Numbered from the stretch's first letter, positions 45,029-52,658 are shown. The stretch is DNA of 64,000 nt from Gracilibacteraceae bacterium (GCA_031266805.1 JAISAH010000052.1:1-64000); one strand, 5' to 3'. Translations and numbers: made by a program. The notes: generated from the sequence alone by a model not told the origin.

Positions 45029-45125
45029 GGACTGTTTGGAAATAAACAGTCCCTTAGAGCCGCCGCCGGAAAAATCGAAACAGAGAAAAGCCGGACCGCT
45101 TCGCTCACGGGCCGGCTTTTCTCTG
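45027..45125. terminator. Two consecutive hairpins after dctM
   Basis: The first is an 11-bp perfect stem (AGGGACTGTTT/AAACAGTCCCT) overlapping the dctM stop. The second is a 14-bp perfect stem (CAGAGAAAAGCCGG and its complement) flanked by A and T runs, a bidirectional terminator for dctM and the opposing small gene. Confidence 0.75.
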
Positions 45126-45146
45126 AGCGCTTATTTCTCCGTCTTC

Positions 45147-45479
45147 TTACGAGATCATAATTTGAAAAAAATTAGACACTGTTAATATAATATAGGCCGG
45201 CAACGCCCATAGCAAATACCAGCCCGCTCCGTAATATCCCCATAAATAGAACACGCAGGTACAACCAACGGTTGCTCTCATCTTCCCCGCTTCCGCGGTG
45301 GAAAATACGATCTTAAAGCCGATAAAGGAAATCACAATGGCTATTACATGAACAAATAAAATGTACGCGTTAAAATGATAATATTCCACAGCAGGTAAAT
45401 GGAAATAATCACCCAGAACATATCCAAGCGGGTAACAAGCAAAAGAAGCGACCTGTAATAAAAGACATTTCCAAATCAT
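45147..45479 (-). CDS. Small membrane protein of unknown function
   Basis: 110 residues from MIWKCLLLQVASFACYPLG, chosen over the longer open frame because a strong promoter lies inside that frame and AGGTAGG precedes this ATG. Three hydrophobic segments; a motif YHFNAYILFVHVIAIVISFIGF and an aromatic C-terminus. AT-rich compared with neighbours. No family recognised. Confidence 0.6.
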   Translation of the reverse strand: MIWKCLLLQVASFACYPLGYVLGDYFHLPAVEYYHFNAYILFVHVIAIVISFIGFKIVFSTAEAGKMRATVGCTCVFYLWGYYGAGWYLLWALPAYIILTVSNFFQIMIS

Positions 45480-45525
45480 ATCAAACCTACCTTGACTCGA
45501 GTGGTATAACAAGTTCTTTATTTGA

Positions 45526-45554
45526 ATAATAATATAAAGTTTCTGTTTTGTCAA
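45526..45554 (-). promoter_or_regulatory. Promoter of the small membrane protein gene
   Basis: On the minus strand TTGACA, 17 bp, TATTAT. Confidence 0.6.
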
Positions 45555-45581
45555 TGGAATTTTTTCGGAAACATCTCTCTC

Positions 45582-45610
45582 TTGTATCTGGTAGACGGGC
45601 ATGATAAAAT
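45582..45610 (+). promoter_or_regulatory. Predicted promoter of the response regulator operon
   Basis: TTGTAT, 17 bp, TAAAAT, 60 bp before the start codon. Confidence 0.45.
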
Positions 45611-45670
45611 AAAACATAAAAAGAGAGAGCCTCTAAAACCCACTCAGATGACGGACGGAGAATAGCGCGC

Positions 45671-46396
45671 ATGATGAATAGAGACGAATGGGGCGGTAAA
45701 CTTGGGATCCCGGGCCCTTCCCAGAATCCAAAAAAGCCCTGCAAAATCCTGCTTGTCGAGGACGACGCCATGATAGCGTCGGGTCTTGTTTACGCCCTTG
45801 AGCAGGAGGGCTATGCCGTCACGCGCGGCAGTTGCGTCCGCGAAGCGCGGGCGGCCATGATCAGCGAACGCTTCGACCTCTCCATACTTGATATGCAGCT
45901 GCCGGACGGCACGGGCTTCGATGTGCGTGAAGCTCTTGCCGGCACGGATACCGCGATTATCTTCCTAACCGTCGTAGACGATGAGGGCAGCGTCGTCCGC
46001 GCCTTGGAGGGCGGCGCGGACGACTATATCACCAAACCGTTCCGCTTGCGGGAACTGCTCGCGAGGGTAAAACGCACCCTCAACACGCAGACCGGCGAGC
46101 GGCATAACGCGATAGTCGCGCTCGGCGGCGTATCCGTCGACACAGCGGCGGGCAAAGCATACGCTGGTGAAACGACGCTCGACCTGACCGCCCTTGAATA
46201 CCGTCTGCTTCTAACTTTCGCCCAAAACAAAGGGCGGACTCTTTCCCGCGCGCAGATACTGGAACAGATCTGGGACGCGGCGGGTAACTTCGTAGAAGAT
46301 AACACGCTGACCGTCTACATCAAACGCTTGCGGGAAAAACTTGGGGACGCCGCGAATATAGAAACCGTGCGGGGTTTCGGCTACAGAATGGATTAA
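45671..46396 (+). CDS. OmpR-family response regulator (3' end rebuilt by the integrated element)
   Basis: 241 residues. The receiver domain starts at ILLVEDDAMIASGL, with phospho-acceptor Asp in LSILDMQLPDG and the Lys in YITKPFRLRELLARV; the winged-helix domain ends LTVYIKRLREKLGDAANIETVRG. The last residues (GFGYRMD) come from the element: the displaced native end, GLGYRVD, is found 11.3 kb downstream next to the histidine kinase. Its partner genes (kinase, ABC ATPase, permease) are therefore now separated from it. About 20 extra N-terminal residues may reflect a later true start. Confidence 0.9.
   Translation: MMNRDEWGGKLGIPGPSQNPKKPCKILLVEDDAMIASGLVYALEQEGYAVTRGSCVREARAAMISERFDLSILDMQLPDGTGFDVREALAGTDTAIIFLTVVDDEGSVVRALEGGADDYITKPFRLRELLARVKRTLNTQTGERHNAIVALGGVSVDTAAGKAYAGETTLDLTALEYRLLLTFAQNKGRTLSRAQILEQIWDAAGNFVEDNTLTVYIKRLREKLGDAANIETVRGFGYRMD
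46292..46374. repeat. Left attachment repeat (attL side)
   Basis: 83 bp identical to the right copy, encoding VEDNTLTVYIKRLREKLGD and onward in frame with the response regulator. Beyond the identical part similarity continues to about 46,428 with substitutions and an 18-nt deletion relative to the kinase start region. Confidence 0.85.
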
Positions 46397-46428
46397 AAAA
46401 AGCGAGATCATCAAGCGCATCGTGGACG

Positions 46429-46455
46429 TATTTGACGCATTTTTGACGCATCACG
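46429..46455. repeat. Left arm-type repeats (TTTGACGCAT)
   Basis: Two direct copies of a TTTGACGCAT-like unit. The same 27 bp, with one mismatch, recurs just after the integrase gene, as expected for integrase arm sites. Confidence 0.6.
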
Positions 46456-48165
46456 TTACAAAACTTCACGAATCGCCGCGAAAAAAAGAAGCTATTTTGG
46501 GGATCCGCTCTACCGCCAAAACTAAGCCTGACATAGCTTTGATTTTGGGGATCCGCTCAACTGCGTAGAAAAGGGTGTGACACAAACAGTCACCCCTTGA
46601 AGGGCGTCAGTAATATTTACACCCTTGCGGCCGCTCAATCGCGCATGAGGACCGCCGGGTATTACCAAGTTGGGAATACCTTCGCGACAAAGGGGGTGAC
46701 GCAAACGGTCACCCTTGAAGGGCGCTCAATCACATCAAGCCATGGCGTAGGTTTTACCTACCCAGGGGGCGCTCAATCGCGCGTAAGGGCCGGTATTATC
46801 GCCGGCAGGGTAATACAGTAGACCAAACCTACGGTAATCCCTACGGTAATCCCTACGGCAAATCCACGTAGTTAACTTAAGCCCTTTGCTTAAGCCTTTT
46901 GCAAGGCTCGCGTAATCGTGCGTGAGGTCGCTATATTGAGCCCCGGCCTCCCACACCATACATATATCCAATTTTCCCCTATCCCCCCACTACCTACCAT
47001 GGCATAAGGTGGAAATAAATCAGAGAGCCTCTCTAATTTAAAATACGAGAATATTCAGAACATATACCCATACATATATTCCCATTAGTCGTTGGCTGTT
47101 TGGCTTCCCGCTCCACGCTCCACCGCTCTATAGCCTGGAAGGTGGTCCGTGTTTCGCGGAGTACCTCCGATATCCCGCTCTACCGTGAAGTGGAAGGGTA
47201 TCCGTCTGTGTATACCCCTTCCCCCTTCAATGCGACTGAGTGACTAAGTCAAGCTTAGTCACCTTCATGGCCGCATCGATCGATCAATGCTTGTTGGCCG
47301 CTCACCGAAAGAGGGCCCTGAAAGAGCGCTCCTGAAAGAGCGCCCCTGAAAGATGGGGTGAGGTAAACTCATAACATCAATTTTTGAGCCGTTTTCCCTG
47401 CTGCAGACAGGGCGCAAAAACATCTATTTTATCGCCGGAAGGGTTTCCTATTACCGGCGAAACTTGTTCGCGGGGATGCCACACTATACACGCGCGCGTG
47501 ATCAAACCCATTTTTACCCATGACGATACTAAAGCGGTAATAAAGCGTTACTCAATCTCCCGTGAAAAGGTATTCCCAACTTAGGGACACCCCTTGAAGG
47601 AATGGACTACATGATATCCCGCTCTACTCCGTGAAGCGATGATACTAAGTATGTTCATGTAAAGCATCGTAATGATTTAAGGGCAATGCCTGGCGTCGGT
47701 AATACCGACATCATCTCCATAGGGGCATCTCCGCAAGATAATTTAAGGGTATTTACGGGGCTTGTTCCTTCAAGGGTTATACCATGTCTGGGGATCCGCT
47801 CAATTCAACCCGCTCAATTCAGGCATTCCGGGACACATGCCCTTATTTCGCGTTTTAAGGCTCCCCTGAGGGATGCAGTGCCTTAATATACGTTATCGCC
47901 CTGTTTCGTGTCACAGCGGCAGGCTATGGCGTTATTCGGGGGTCCCTCATTCAGGAGCGGTTATTCATTTGGGTATCCGCTCAACCACGACAAGGTCAGT
48001 GACCGTACTCAGATGACGCTCAACCCGCGACAAGATAGGGCGTCAGTATTATTGACGCCCTCTGCCGAACATAGGGCGTCGGCATTACCGACACCCCCTT
48101 GAAGGAATGGCTTGCGGTAACGAATCGTTACTCCATCCAAGGCTTATCCTTCAAGGCTGATTAGC
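46456..48165. other. 1.7-kb non-coding mosaic of short hairpins and diverged repeats
   Basis: No supported gene. Two diverged 120-bp units (starting about 46,573 and 46,693) share GGGTGAC/GTCACCC hairpins, CCCTTGAAGGGCG and GCTCAATCGCG. Other hairpins include GTAGGT-TTT-ACCTAC and GTGACTAAG-TCAAG-CTTAGTCAC (47,240-47,262). CCGCTCTAC/CCGCTCAA phrases recur more than ten times, here and around 51.6 kb. AAGTTGGGAATACCTT at 46,667 occurs inverted at 47,567. Stop codons in all frames and short ORFs argue against coding. Confidence 0.6.
47369..47460 (+). repeat. Copy 1 of a 92-bp structured repeat
   Basis: Begins TCATAACATCAATTTTTGA and contains CCCTG/CAGGG and TCGCCGG/CCGGCGA hairpins. A diverged copy lies at 50,454-50,544 upstream of a small gene. 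Confidence 0.65.
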
Positions 48166-48462
48166 TCATTCGTAATGTGTCCACATGCTAATCACTTTTA
48201 CAATGCCATCGTATGGCTTTCCGTTCGCGTCCTTTGCGTTTGTATCATTGGGCAGAACCTCATACACAAAACGGTGCTGCCGATTGATGCGGCGAGAATA
48301 CGCGCCTTTCAAGTCGCCTTTGAGCTTTTCAAAGTCTTGTGATTCCTCAAACGGGTTGTTGCGGATGGTTTTTATAACTTCAACGGTCTTGAGTTTTAGT
48401 CCGGTGCGCTCGACTTTTACAGCGTCTTTTTGGGCTTGCTTTGTAAGCCTTATATCATACAT
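48166..48462 (-). CDS. Toxin of a type II TA pair (YoeB/Txe-RelE-like)
   Basis: 98 residues from MYDIRLTKQAQKDAVKVERTGL, the usual start of Txe/YoeB-like mRNA interferases; the core LKGDLKGAYSRRINRQHRFVYEV carries the basic and aromatic residues of the active site and ends WTHYE. An insert (PNDTNAKDANGKPYDG) lengthens the loop before the last strand. Starts 8 bp inside the antitoxin gene, so translation is coupled. It probably stabilises the element. Confidence 0.85.
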   Translation of the reverse strand: MYDIRLTKQAQKDAVKVERTGLKLKTVEVIKTIRNNPFEESQDFEKLKGDLKGAYSRRINRQHRFVYEVLPNDTNAKDANGKPYDGIVKVISMWTHYE

Positions 48463-48679
48463 CCGGCCACACTTCCGACAGCGACGCGCAATCAACTAGC
48501 GGCGTATTCAATCCGGCCCTGATTTTATCAGACATACCGGGAATAGACGTTAAATAATCTGTGTCGTTATCATGCAGGCCCAAGCTGTACTTCTGGAACG
48601 ATATAAACTCAAGAACTTTTTCAAGCACGCCATCTGGCAGTGTATCAATTTGTGCCTTTGCGTAATCACGGTTAATCAT
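48455..48679 (-). CDS. Antitoxin of the type II TA pair
   Basis: 74 residues. MINRDYAKAQIDTLPDGVLEKVLEFISFQKYSLGL followed by SIPGMSDKIRAGLNTPLVDC and SLSEVWPDV matches small antitoxins found directly upstream of YoeB/Txe-type toxins. GGAGGG precedes the ATG. The gene overlaps the toxin and would be the DNA-binding and toxin-neutralising partner. Confidence 0.8.
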   Translation of the reverse strand: MINRDYAKAQIDTLPDGVLEKVLEFISFQKYSLGLHDNDTDYLTSIPGMSDKIRAGLNTPLVDCASLSEVWPDV

Positions 48680-48709
48680 TTACTTTGCCCTCCATTTGCG
48701 ACACACCCT

Positions 48710-48952
48710 TTAAAGCTGATCGTCGCGTATGTCCGACACGTCCAATGTGATTTTCTGCCCGTCAGACAAGATAAACGCCAGTTCGCAATCCAAGAACGCC
48801 GCGATCTTGATTAGATCCTCTGAGGAAAAGCTCCCCCGTGTGAACTTATTCGTCAAAGCTTGCGGCATGGCCAAACCCAGGTAACAAGCCAAATCCTTGT
48901 TTTTCCTGCCTTTAATGGCTAACAACCCCTTTATTTTCCCTGCCACACTCAC
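48710..48952 (-). CDS. Small XRE-like DNA-binding protein
   Basis: 80 residues from a GTG with AGGAGG 7 bp upstream; the longer open frame lacks a site. VAGKIKGLLAIKGRKNKDLACYLGLAMPQALTNKFTRGSFSSEDLIKIAAFLDCEL is a helix-turn-helix of the Cro/XRE type, followed by LAFILSDGQKITLDVSDIRDDQL. It is divergent from a perfect promoter 94 bp away that serves the plus-strand genes, so it may repress it. Confidence 0.75.
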   Translation of the reverse strand: MSVAGKIKGLLAIKGRKNKDLACYLGLAMPQALTNKFTRGSFSSEDLIKIAAFLDCELAFILSDGQKITLDVSDIRDDQL

Positions 48953-49045
48953 GCCATCACCTCCTTTGATATTACTGTAAACCAACAACACATATTTGTC
49001 AACCGAGAACGGGAAAAAATAAATCAAAAAAGGTTAAAAAACCTA

Positions 49046-49074
49046 TTGACAATCAAATCAATACGAGTTATAAT
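49046..49074 (+). promoter_or_regulatory. Perfect-consensus promoter of the left gene set
   Basis: TTGACA, 17 bp, TATAAT without mismatch. It drives the plus-strand genes from about 49.1 to 51.5 kb. Confidence 0.75.
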
Positions 49075-49109
49075 AACATCATAAAGAGTTTGAATCACAT
49101 AAAGGCGCG

Positions 49110-49319
49110 ATGCTAGAGACTAAGACAGACCAGCCGGCAACATCAGGAGACCGGCAAGATACGAGAACAATCGCGCCACCGCTCATTGACAACCGAATCA
49201 AGTTTCTTCCCGGAGTAGAACCCGGTATAGGCGTCGACTTGTCCGCCATGTCGGGAGATGCACAGAGAGCGAACGCAGCGACACACCGCGCGCATGAGAC
49301 CGGGATGAGTGAAAACTGA
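49110..49319 (+). CDS. Hypothetical 69-residue protein
   Basis: First reading frame after the perfect promoter. Polar, disordered-looking product (MLETKTDQPATSGDRQDTRT ... PGVEPGIGVDLSAMSGDAQRA). Only a weak AAGGCG precedes the ATG. It may not be translated. Confidence 0.3.
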   Translation: MLETKTDQPATSGDRQDTRTIAPPLIDNRIKFLPGVEPGIGVDLSAMSGDAQRANAATHRAHETGMSEN

Positions 49320-49362
49320 TACATAGCCCTTGAAGGCTTAAATAAAACTGGAGGTATGAATC

Positions 49363-49485
49363 ATGACAAACCATCAAACCATTGAAAGATTTCTTGCACG
49401 GGAAGGACGCTTAAGGCTTGCCGGGAAGCCCGTGACGCCTGGCTTATCCAAAACGAGAAGCGACACACAGTTCTTTTTTTCGTGA
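49363..49485 (+). CDS. Hypothetical 40-residue basic protein
   Basis: GGAGG lies 8 bp before an ATG opening MTNHQTIERFLAREGRLRLAGK; ends KTRSDTQFFFS. The good ribosome binding site and position 14 bp before the excisionase-like gene support it. Not recognised. Confidence 0.5.
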   Translation: MTNHQTIERFLAREGRLRLAGKPVTPGLSKTRSDTQFFFS

Positions 49486-49499
49486 AGGAGGGATGAACG

Positions 49500-49691
49500 A
49501 TGGTTACCGTGAAGCCCGAAATGCTCACCATCAGGCAAGCCGCTCTACGAGGGATCCTCCCGGAAAGGGCGCTTCGTAGGCTCGTTGCTTTGGGCAAGAT
49601 ACCCGTAGTTCACTCCGGGCGAACCATGTACCTGAATTACAATCGACTTCTTGAGGATCTCCGGAGCGGAGCGGGGAACGTGTGGTCATAG
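49500..49691 (+). CDS. Excisionase-like helix-turn-helix protein, copy 1
   Basis: 63 residues: LTIRQAALRGILPERALRRLVALGKIPVVHSGRTMYLNYNRLL is a MerR/Xis-type winged helix as in small excisionases and phage regulators. It is clearly paralogous to the protein encoded at 54.6-54.8 kb in the replication operon. AAGGAGGG precedes the ATG. Confidence 0.75.
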   Translation: MVTVKPEMLTIRQAALRGILPERALRRLVALGKIPVVHSGRTMYLNYNRLLEDLRSGAGNVWS

Positions 49692-49706
49692 AAAGGAGAT
49701 ACATCC

Positions 49707-50126
49707 ATGAAAAGCAAGGTTATGATTATCGCCAATACGCTTGTCATTAATGGCATTGGCAGGAGCGCTGCCATGATCAAGGCCTGGGCATTGGTCAAGC
49801 AGTCAGCCTTGGATGTGAAAGCCGCCGGCGTCACTCACGGGAACCGGCAAAAGGCCCTGGCGCGGCTCAAAGCTTATCCGGCGGCACAGGTCAGCATCAG
49901 ACTGGAGCGGGAACCAGGCAACGCCTTTGATCCTTATGCCGTCAAGGTTGTTGCCGCCGTGGAAGGGAAGGGGGAATATACCATCGGGTATCTGCCACGG
50001 GCGCTGGCGCTGGTAGTCGCGCCGCTGATGGACGCCGGTAAGGCGATAGCCGCCAGATTCCAGGCAGTAGTTGGCGGTCTGGACATGACGCAGTTCCACG
50101 GCCTGCGATTAGGCGTGGAGATCTAA
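49707..50126 (+). CDS. HIRAN domain protein
   Basis: 139 residues. AAGVTHGNRQKALARLKAYPAAQVSIRLEREPGNAFDPYAVKVV then YTIGYLPRALALVVAPLMDAG is the HIRAN fold (G-x-x-x ... REPxNxxDpxAI ... IGYlP), which binds 3' ends of single-stranded DNA and is found alone in phages and mobile elements. A DNA-processing role in replication or recombination is inferred. GAAAGGAGA precedes the ATG. Confidence 0.85.
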   Translation: MKSKVMIIANTLVINGIGRSAAMIKAWALVKQSALDVKAAGVTHGNRQKALARLKAYPAAQVSIRLEREPGNAFDPYAVKVVAAVEGKGEYTIGYLPRALALVVAPLMDAGKAIAARFQAVVGGLDMTQFHGLRLGVEI

Positions 50127-50169
50127 GGGGCGGAATGACACCGCCCCCCTTGCAAAAGGAGGTGAAAAA

Positions 50170-50451
50170 GTGACTTCCAGGATCGAGCAGGAAACCATTG
50201 TCTGCTTTAACGAAGCGGAATCATCGGCGGACATTGAGACGTTTAACGGCGTGCTTACACGGAAACTTGCAAGGCTATCCGAAACCCGGCCAGGCGAGGT
50301 TACGGAAATAACGGACGCCTTCCGGAAACGTGACGGAGCGGTGAGATACACTTTCCCCAAGAAATGGTTAAGGATTAATCCTTCGCGGCTGTTGTCCGAC
50401 GAAGAAAAAGAGCGCCGAAGAATGAACGCTCAAAACATGCACCGGAAATAA
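50170..50451 (+). CDS. Phage-type hypothetical protein (93 residues)
   Basis: GTG start with AAAGGAGG 6 bp upstream. TIVCFNEAESSADIETFNGVLTRKLARLSETRPGEV ... RYTFPKKWLRINPSR resembles a family common in Bacillota prophages and conjugative elements (FNEAE...; P-K-K-W-hydrophobic-x-I-x-P ending). Function unknown. Confidence 0.7.
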   Translation: MTSRIEQETIVCFNEAESSADIETFNGVLTRKLARLSETRPGEVTEITDAFRKRDGAVRYTFPKKWLRINPSRLLSDEEKERRRMNAQNMHRK

Positions 50452-50453
50452 AT

Positions 50454-50544
50454 TCATAACATCAATTTTTGACCCGTTTTCCCCTGTAAAGCATCAGGGC
50501 AAAATGATCTATCTTATCGCCCAAGGGGTTTTGTATTACCGGCA
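50454..50544 (+). repeat. Copy 2 of the 92-bp structured repeat
   Basis: Shares TCATAACATCAATTTTTGA with copy 1 and keeps CCCTG/CAGGG as a hairpin despite base changes between. It lies 65 bp upstream of the next start codon and may act as a leader structure. Confidence 0.65.
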
Positions 50545-50608
50545 ACAAATGAGTTTCATTTTCCGGGGAACTAAGCGGAGTTTTTTGACTGTGAAGGGAG
50601 TAAAGAAA

Positions 50609-50917
50609 ATGGATCCTTGGCTCGCGTTGGAAGAACCCATAACCACGGCAGGGGAAATTGCCCGATGCCTGAGACTGCTCAGCGCGTCGGAATTCGCTAA
50701 CGAAGACGAACAAGCCGCTTTCACTTTGATGGCTGACCGATTGAAGGAAGTGCATGACGAATTACACTCGCTCTTTGAAGGGCGTCCGCGTTCGCGGCCC
50801 CTTATGCAAACGCCCCTTATGCAAACTCGCGTCTTGACGAGTGCGGGAATTGTAACAGCCGCGGAGTTGTCCGAGTTGTCCGAGAAGAAGTCCGAGAAGG
50901 TGTCCGAGAAGAAATGA
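50609..50917 (+). CDS. Hypothetical acidic protein with repetitive tail
   Basis: 102 residues from MDPWLALEEPITTAGEIARC, with GGGAG upstream. The N-terminal 60 residues look helical (FANEDEQAAFTLMADRLKEVHDELHSLFEG). The tail is low-complexity, made of repeated L-S-E-K/K-S-E-K units (SELSEKKSEKVSEKK), encoded by TCCGAG repeats. Not recognised. Confidence 0.6.
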   Translation: MDPWLALEEPITTAGEIARCLRLLSASEFANEDEQAAFTLMADRLKEVHDELHSLFEGRPRSRPLMQTPLMQTRVLTSAGIVTAAELSELSEKKSEKVSEKK

Positions 50918-51088
50918 ACATGGGGCAAGGGGGTCGCGAATCGTGACCCCCTCTTTTGTTGCCCTCCCTCTTTTCTTTGCCGGCGAAAAGGTATAACATA
51001 GGCATACATAGGGCATACATACCCCCTAATAACGAATCGTTAGGGGGGTGGCGAATCACCACCACCTCACAGGCTATGGAGGGATCAC

Positions 51089-51508
51089 ATGACAAAAGAG
51101 CAACTACAAGAGTACGTCCATCTGGAAAAACTTATTGATCAAGGCTTTGCAGCACTCGCAGAACTTCGGAGCAGGGCCGAAAAAATGACCGGGGTTATAA
51201 CCGGTATGCCGGGAGCGGCGCCCATGCCTGATCACATCGGCGCTATTGTGGCCAAAATGGAGCACATAAAGCAGCGGATCGCGACTTACGTTGCCCGGCA
51301 GGAGGCCATAGAAAAAGCTGTTGAAACATTGCCGGAACGCGAACAACACTTGATTCGCGAGCGGTACCTTAGGGGCAAATCCTGGGATGATATAGCCAAG
51401 GCTATGCACTACAGCCATAAGCATTTGCATCGGCTCCACAGCGCCGCCCTGCAGATGTTGGCGGCCGTGGAGCCTGGGGACCCACTCAGCCCCGAAAAGA
51501 TGACGTAA
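51089..51508 (+). CDS. Sigma-70 region 4-like phage regulator (DUF1492-like)
   Basis: 139 residues. A long N-terminal helix (TKEQLQEYVHLEKLIDQGFAALAELRSRAEKM) is followed by a helix-turn-helix, VETLPEREQHLIRERYLRGKSWDDIAKAMHYSHKHLHRLHSAALQ, as in DUF1492/ArpU/RinA-type late regulators of Bacillota phages. It could control late or packaging genes of a helper or of the element. It is the last plus-strand gene of the left set, with GGAGG upstream. Confidence 0.8.
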   Translation: MTKEQLQEYVHLEKLIDQGFAALAELRSRAEKMTGVITGMPGAAPMPDHIGAIVAKMEHIKQRIATYVARQEAIEKAVETLPEREQHLIRERYLRGKSWDDIAKAMHYSHKHLHRLHSAALQMLAAVEPGDPLSPEKMT

Positions 51509-51638
51509 GTATTACTTACATCACCCTACGTCACCCTACTCCGCGTTTCACGGAGCGGGGGGGGCAATGCCGTGAAGGTGAATTTGCCTTCCCGCTCTAC
51601 TTGATATCCCGCTCTACTCCCGCCGTGAAATCAAAGGT

Positions 51639-51697
51639 ATAGTGACTTTATTGACTAAACAGGCAGTATCAGGGGATAAAGTCAATTTAGTCACTAT
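51639..51697. repeat. Long imperfect hairpin with 18-bp arms
   Basis: Arms of 18 bp with two mismatches (left arm ATAGTGACTTTATTGACT) around a 23-nt loop. The arm motif GTGACT...TTGACT resembles the smaller hairpin at 47,240 (GTGACTAAG-TCAAG-CTTAGTCAC). It lies in a 278-bp gap that also holds CCGCTCTAC phrases. Confidence 0.65.
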
Positions 51698-51745
51698 GAT
51701 TGTTCACCCGCTCCACGCCCTATGCTGGATATAGGCCGATATGTA

Positions 51746-51775
51746 AAACGCCCTGCGTGTGTTTCCAGGGCGTTT
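51746..51775. terminator. Terminator between the converging left and right gene sets
   Basis: AAACGCCCTG and CAGGGCGTTT (10 bp, perfect) around a 10-nt loop, with A/T-rich flanks on both sides. Confidence 0.75.
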
Positions 51776-51786
51776 CATAATCCCGA

Positions 51787-52113
51787 TCATGGCAGCCCAC
51801 AGATGTTCATAGCTTCACCCACGCTGTAAGCTATACCGGCCCGGCAGTGCATGGCGCGCATCTTGTCAATGAATTCCGTCTGTTTGGCTGATGCTTTGTT
51901 GGGCGCGACTTTACACTCCACGAAACAGGTCACGCCATCGGGGCGTATAAACAACACGTCGCTAAACCCTTCCGGCAGTCCCCGGAAATACTTGCCGCTG
52001 GGAAGACGGATAGAACCGCTGTTCGTTCTGTACACCGCTCCGTGTTTGCCAAGCTCTCTCATGACCTCGTAAAGCAGCTGACTTTCCGGGGTTCCCTTTT
52101 CATGATATCCCAT
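51787..52113 (-). CDS. VRR-NUC domain nuclease
   Basis: 108 residues, a stand-alone VRR-NUC (PD-(D/E)xK) protein as found in phages. Active-site pattern: E10 in TPESQLLYEVMREL, then FSDVLFIRPDGVTCFVECKVAPNKASAKQTEFI, giving D-x(n)-E-x-K. Small VRR-NUC proteins resolve branched DNA. It lies downstream of the iteron region with two small genes between; it overlaps the preceding gene by 14 bp. Confidence 0.88.
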   Translation of the reverse strand: MGYHEKGTPESQLLYEVMRELGKHGAVYRTNSGSIRLPSGKYFRGLPEGFSDVLFIRPDGVTCFVECKVAPNKASAKQTEFIDKMRAMHCRAGIAYSVGEAMNICGLP

Positions 52114-52246
52114 GCCTTACCCTCCTGTAATCGCCTATAGGCTGCAATGCGTGTTCCTTGAAGTACCTGATTATCGCCAGTTCGCGTTCTTCTGGCGTGA
52201 GATCCTTCCGCTGGAGATCCCGCTGGAAGCGTTCAAAAGCTGTCAC
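52100..52246 (-). CDS. Small paralogous protein B (48 residues)
   Basis: GTG start with AGGGAGG 9 bp upstream; VTAFERFQRDLQRKDLTPEERELAIIRYFKEHALQPIG. Its first 30 residues match the neighbouring 54-residue protein (TA-aromatic-ERF--DL-R--LTP--RE-A-I). Charged and helical. Function unknown. Confidence 0.6.
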   Translation of the reverse strand: MTAFERFQRDLQRKDLTPEERELAIIRYFKEHALQPIGDYRRVRHGIS

Positions 52247-52260
52247 AAATATGCACCTCC

Positions 52261-52425
52261 CTATATCCTGTGTCTTTGGCAATATTGCCTGATTTCGCGC
52301 TCATACTCCGCTGGCGTCAGTTGCCGACAATGCTGGATCACCGCTCGCTCCCGATCGGCCGGCGTCAGATTGCACCGCTCCAGATCCCCCTTAAAACGTT
52401 CATAAGCCGTCCATTTCGCCTTCAT
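52261..52425 (-). CDS. Small paralogous protein A (54 residues)
   Basis: ATG with GAAGGAAGG upstream. WTAYERFKGDLERCNLTPADRERAVIQHCRQLTPAEYEREIRQYC; the second half appears to repeat the LTP-x-x-(R/Y)-x-R motif. It is a tandem paralogue of the next gene downstream, 14 bp away. Not recognised. Confidence 0.6.
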   Translation of the reverse strand: MKAKWTAYERFKGDLERCNLTPADRERAVIQHCRQLTPAEYEREIRQYCQRHRI

Positions 52426-52658
52426 TTTAATCACCTTCCTTCTTGCTTGTTTCTTGGTAAACCTTGCATGTTGTGAAAATGTGCTTCGATTAAAACTCAA
52501 TATTGTATTTGCGCTCTTTTTATTTGGATTTCACGGAAATATTGCCTTGTCTTCCTTGGTGTAATCATTAATATCTCCGATAACGTTAAGGTAAATTGTA
52601 ATTGCGTACCTGCTCGTCTCTTTCCAAAAAAGTAATTTTCAGTGGTTAGTCCGGCAAA

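Noticed and set aside
46597-46821. 74-codon ORF in the hairpin-rich arm
   Set aside because: It runs straight through the diverged repeats and hairpins; its apparent repeats (AAQSR/GAQSR) only reflect the DNA units. No ribosome binding site.
46800-46870. TACGGTAATCC triplet as a CRISPR-like array
   Set aside because: Units are too short, have no spacers of constant length, and there are no cas genes.
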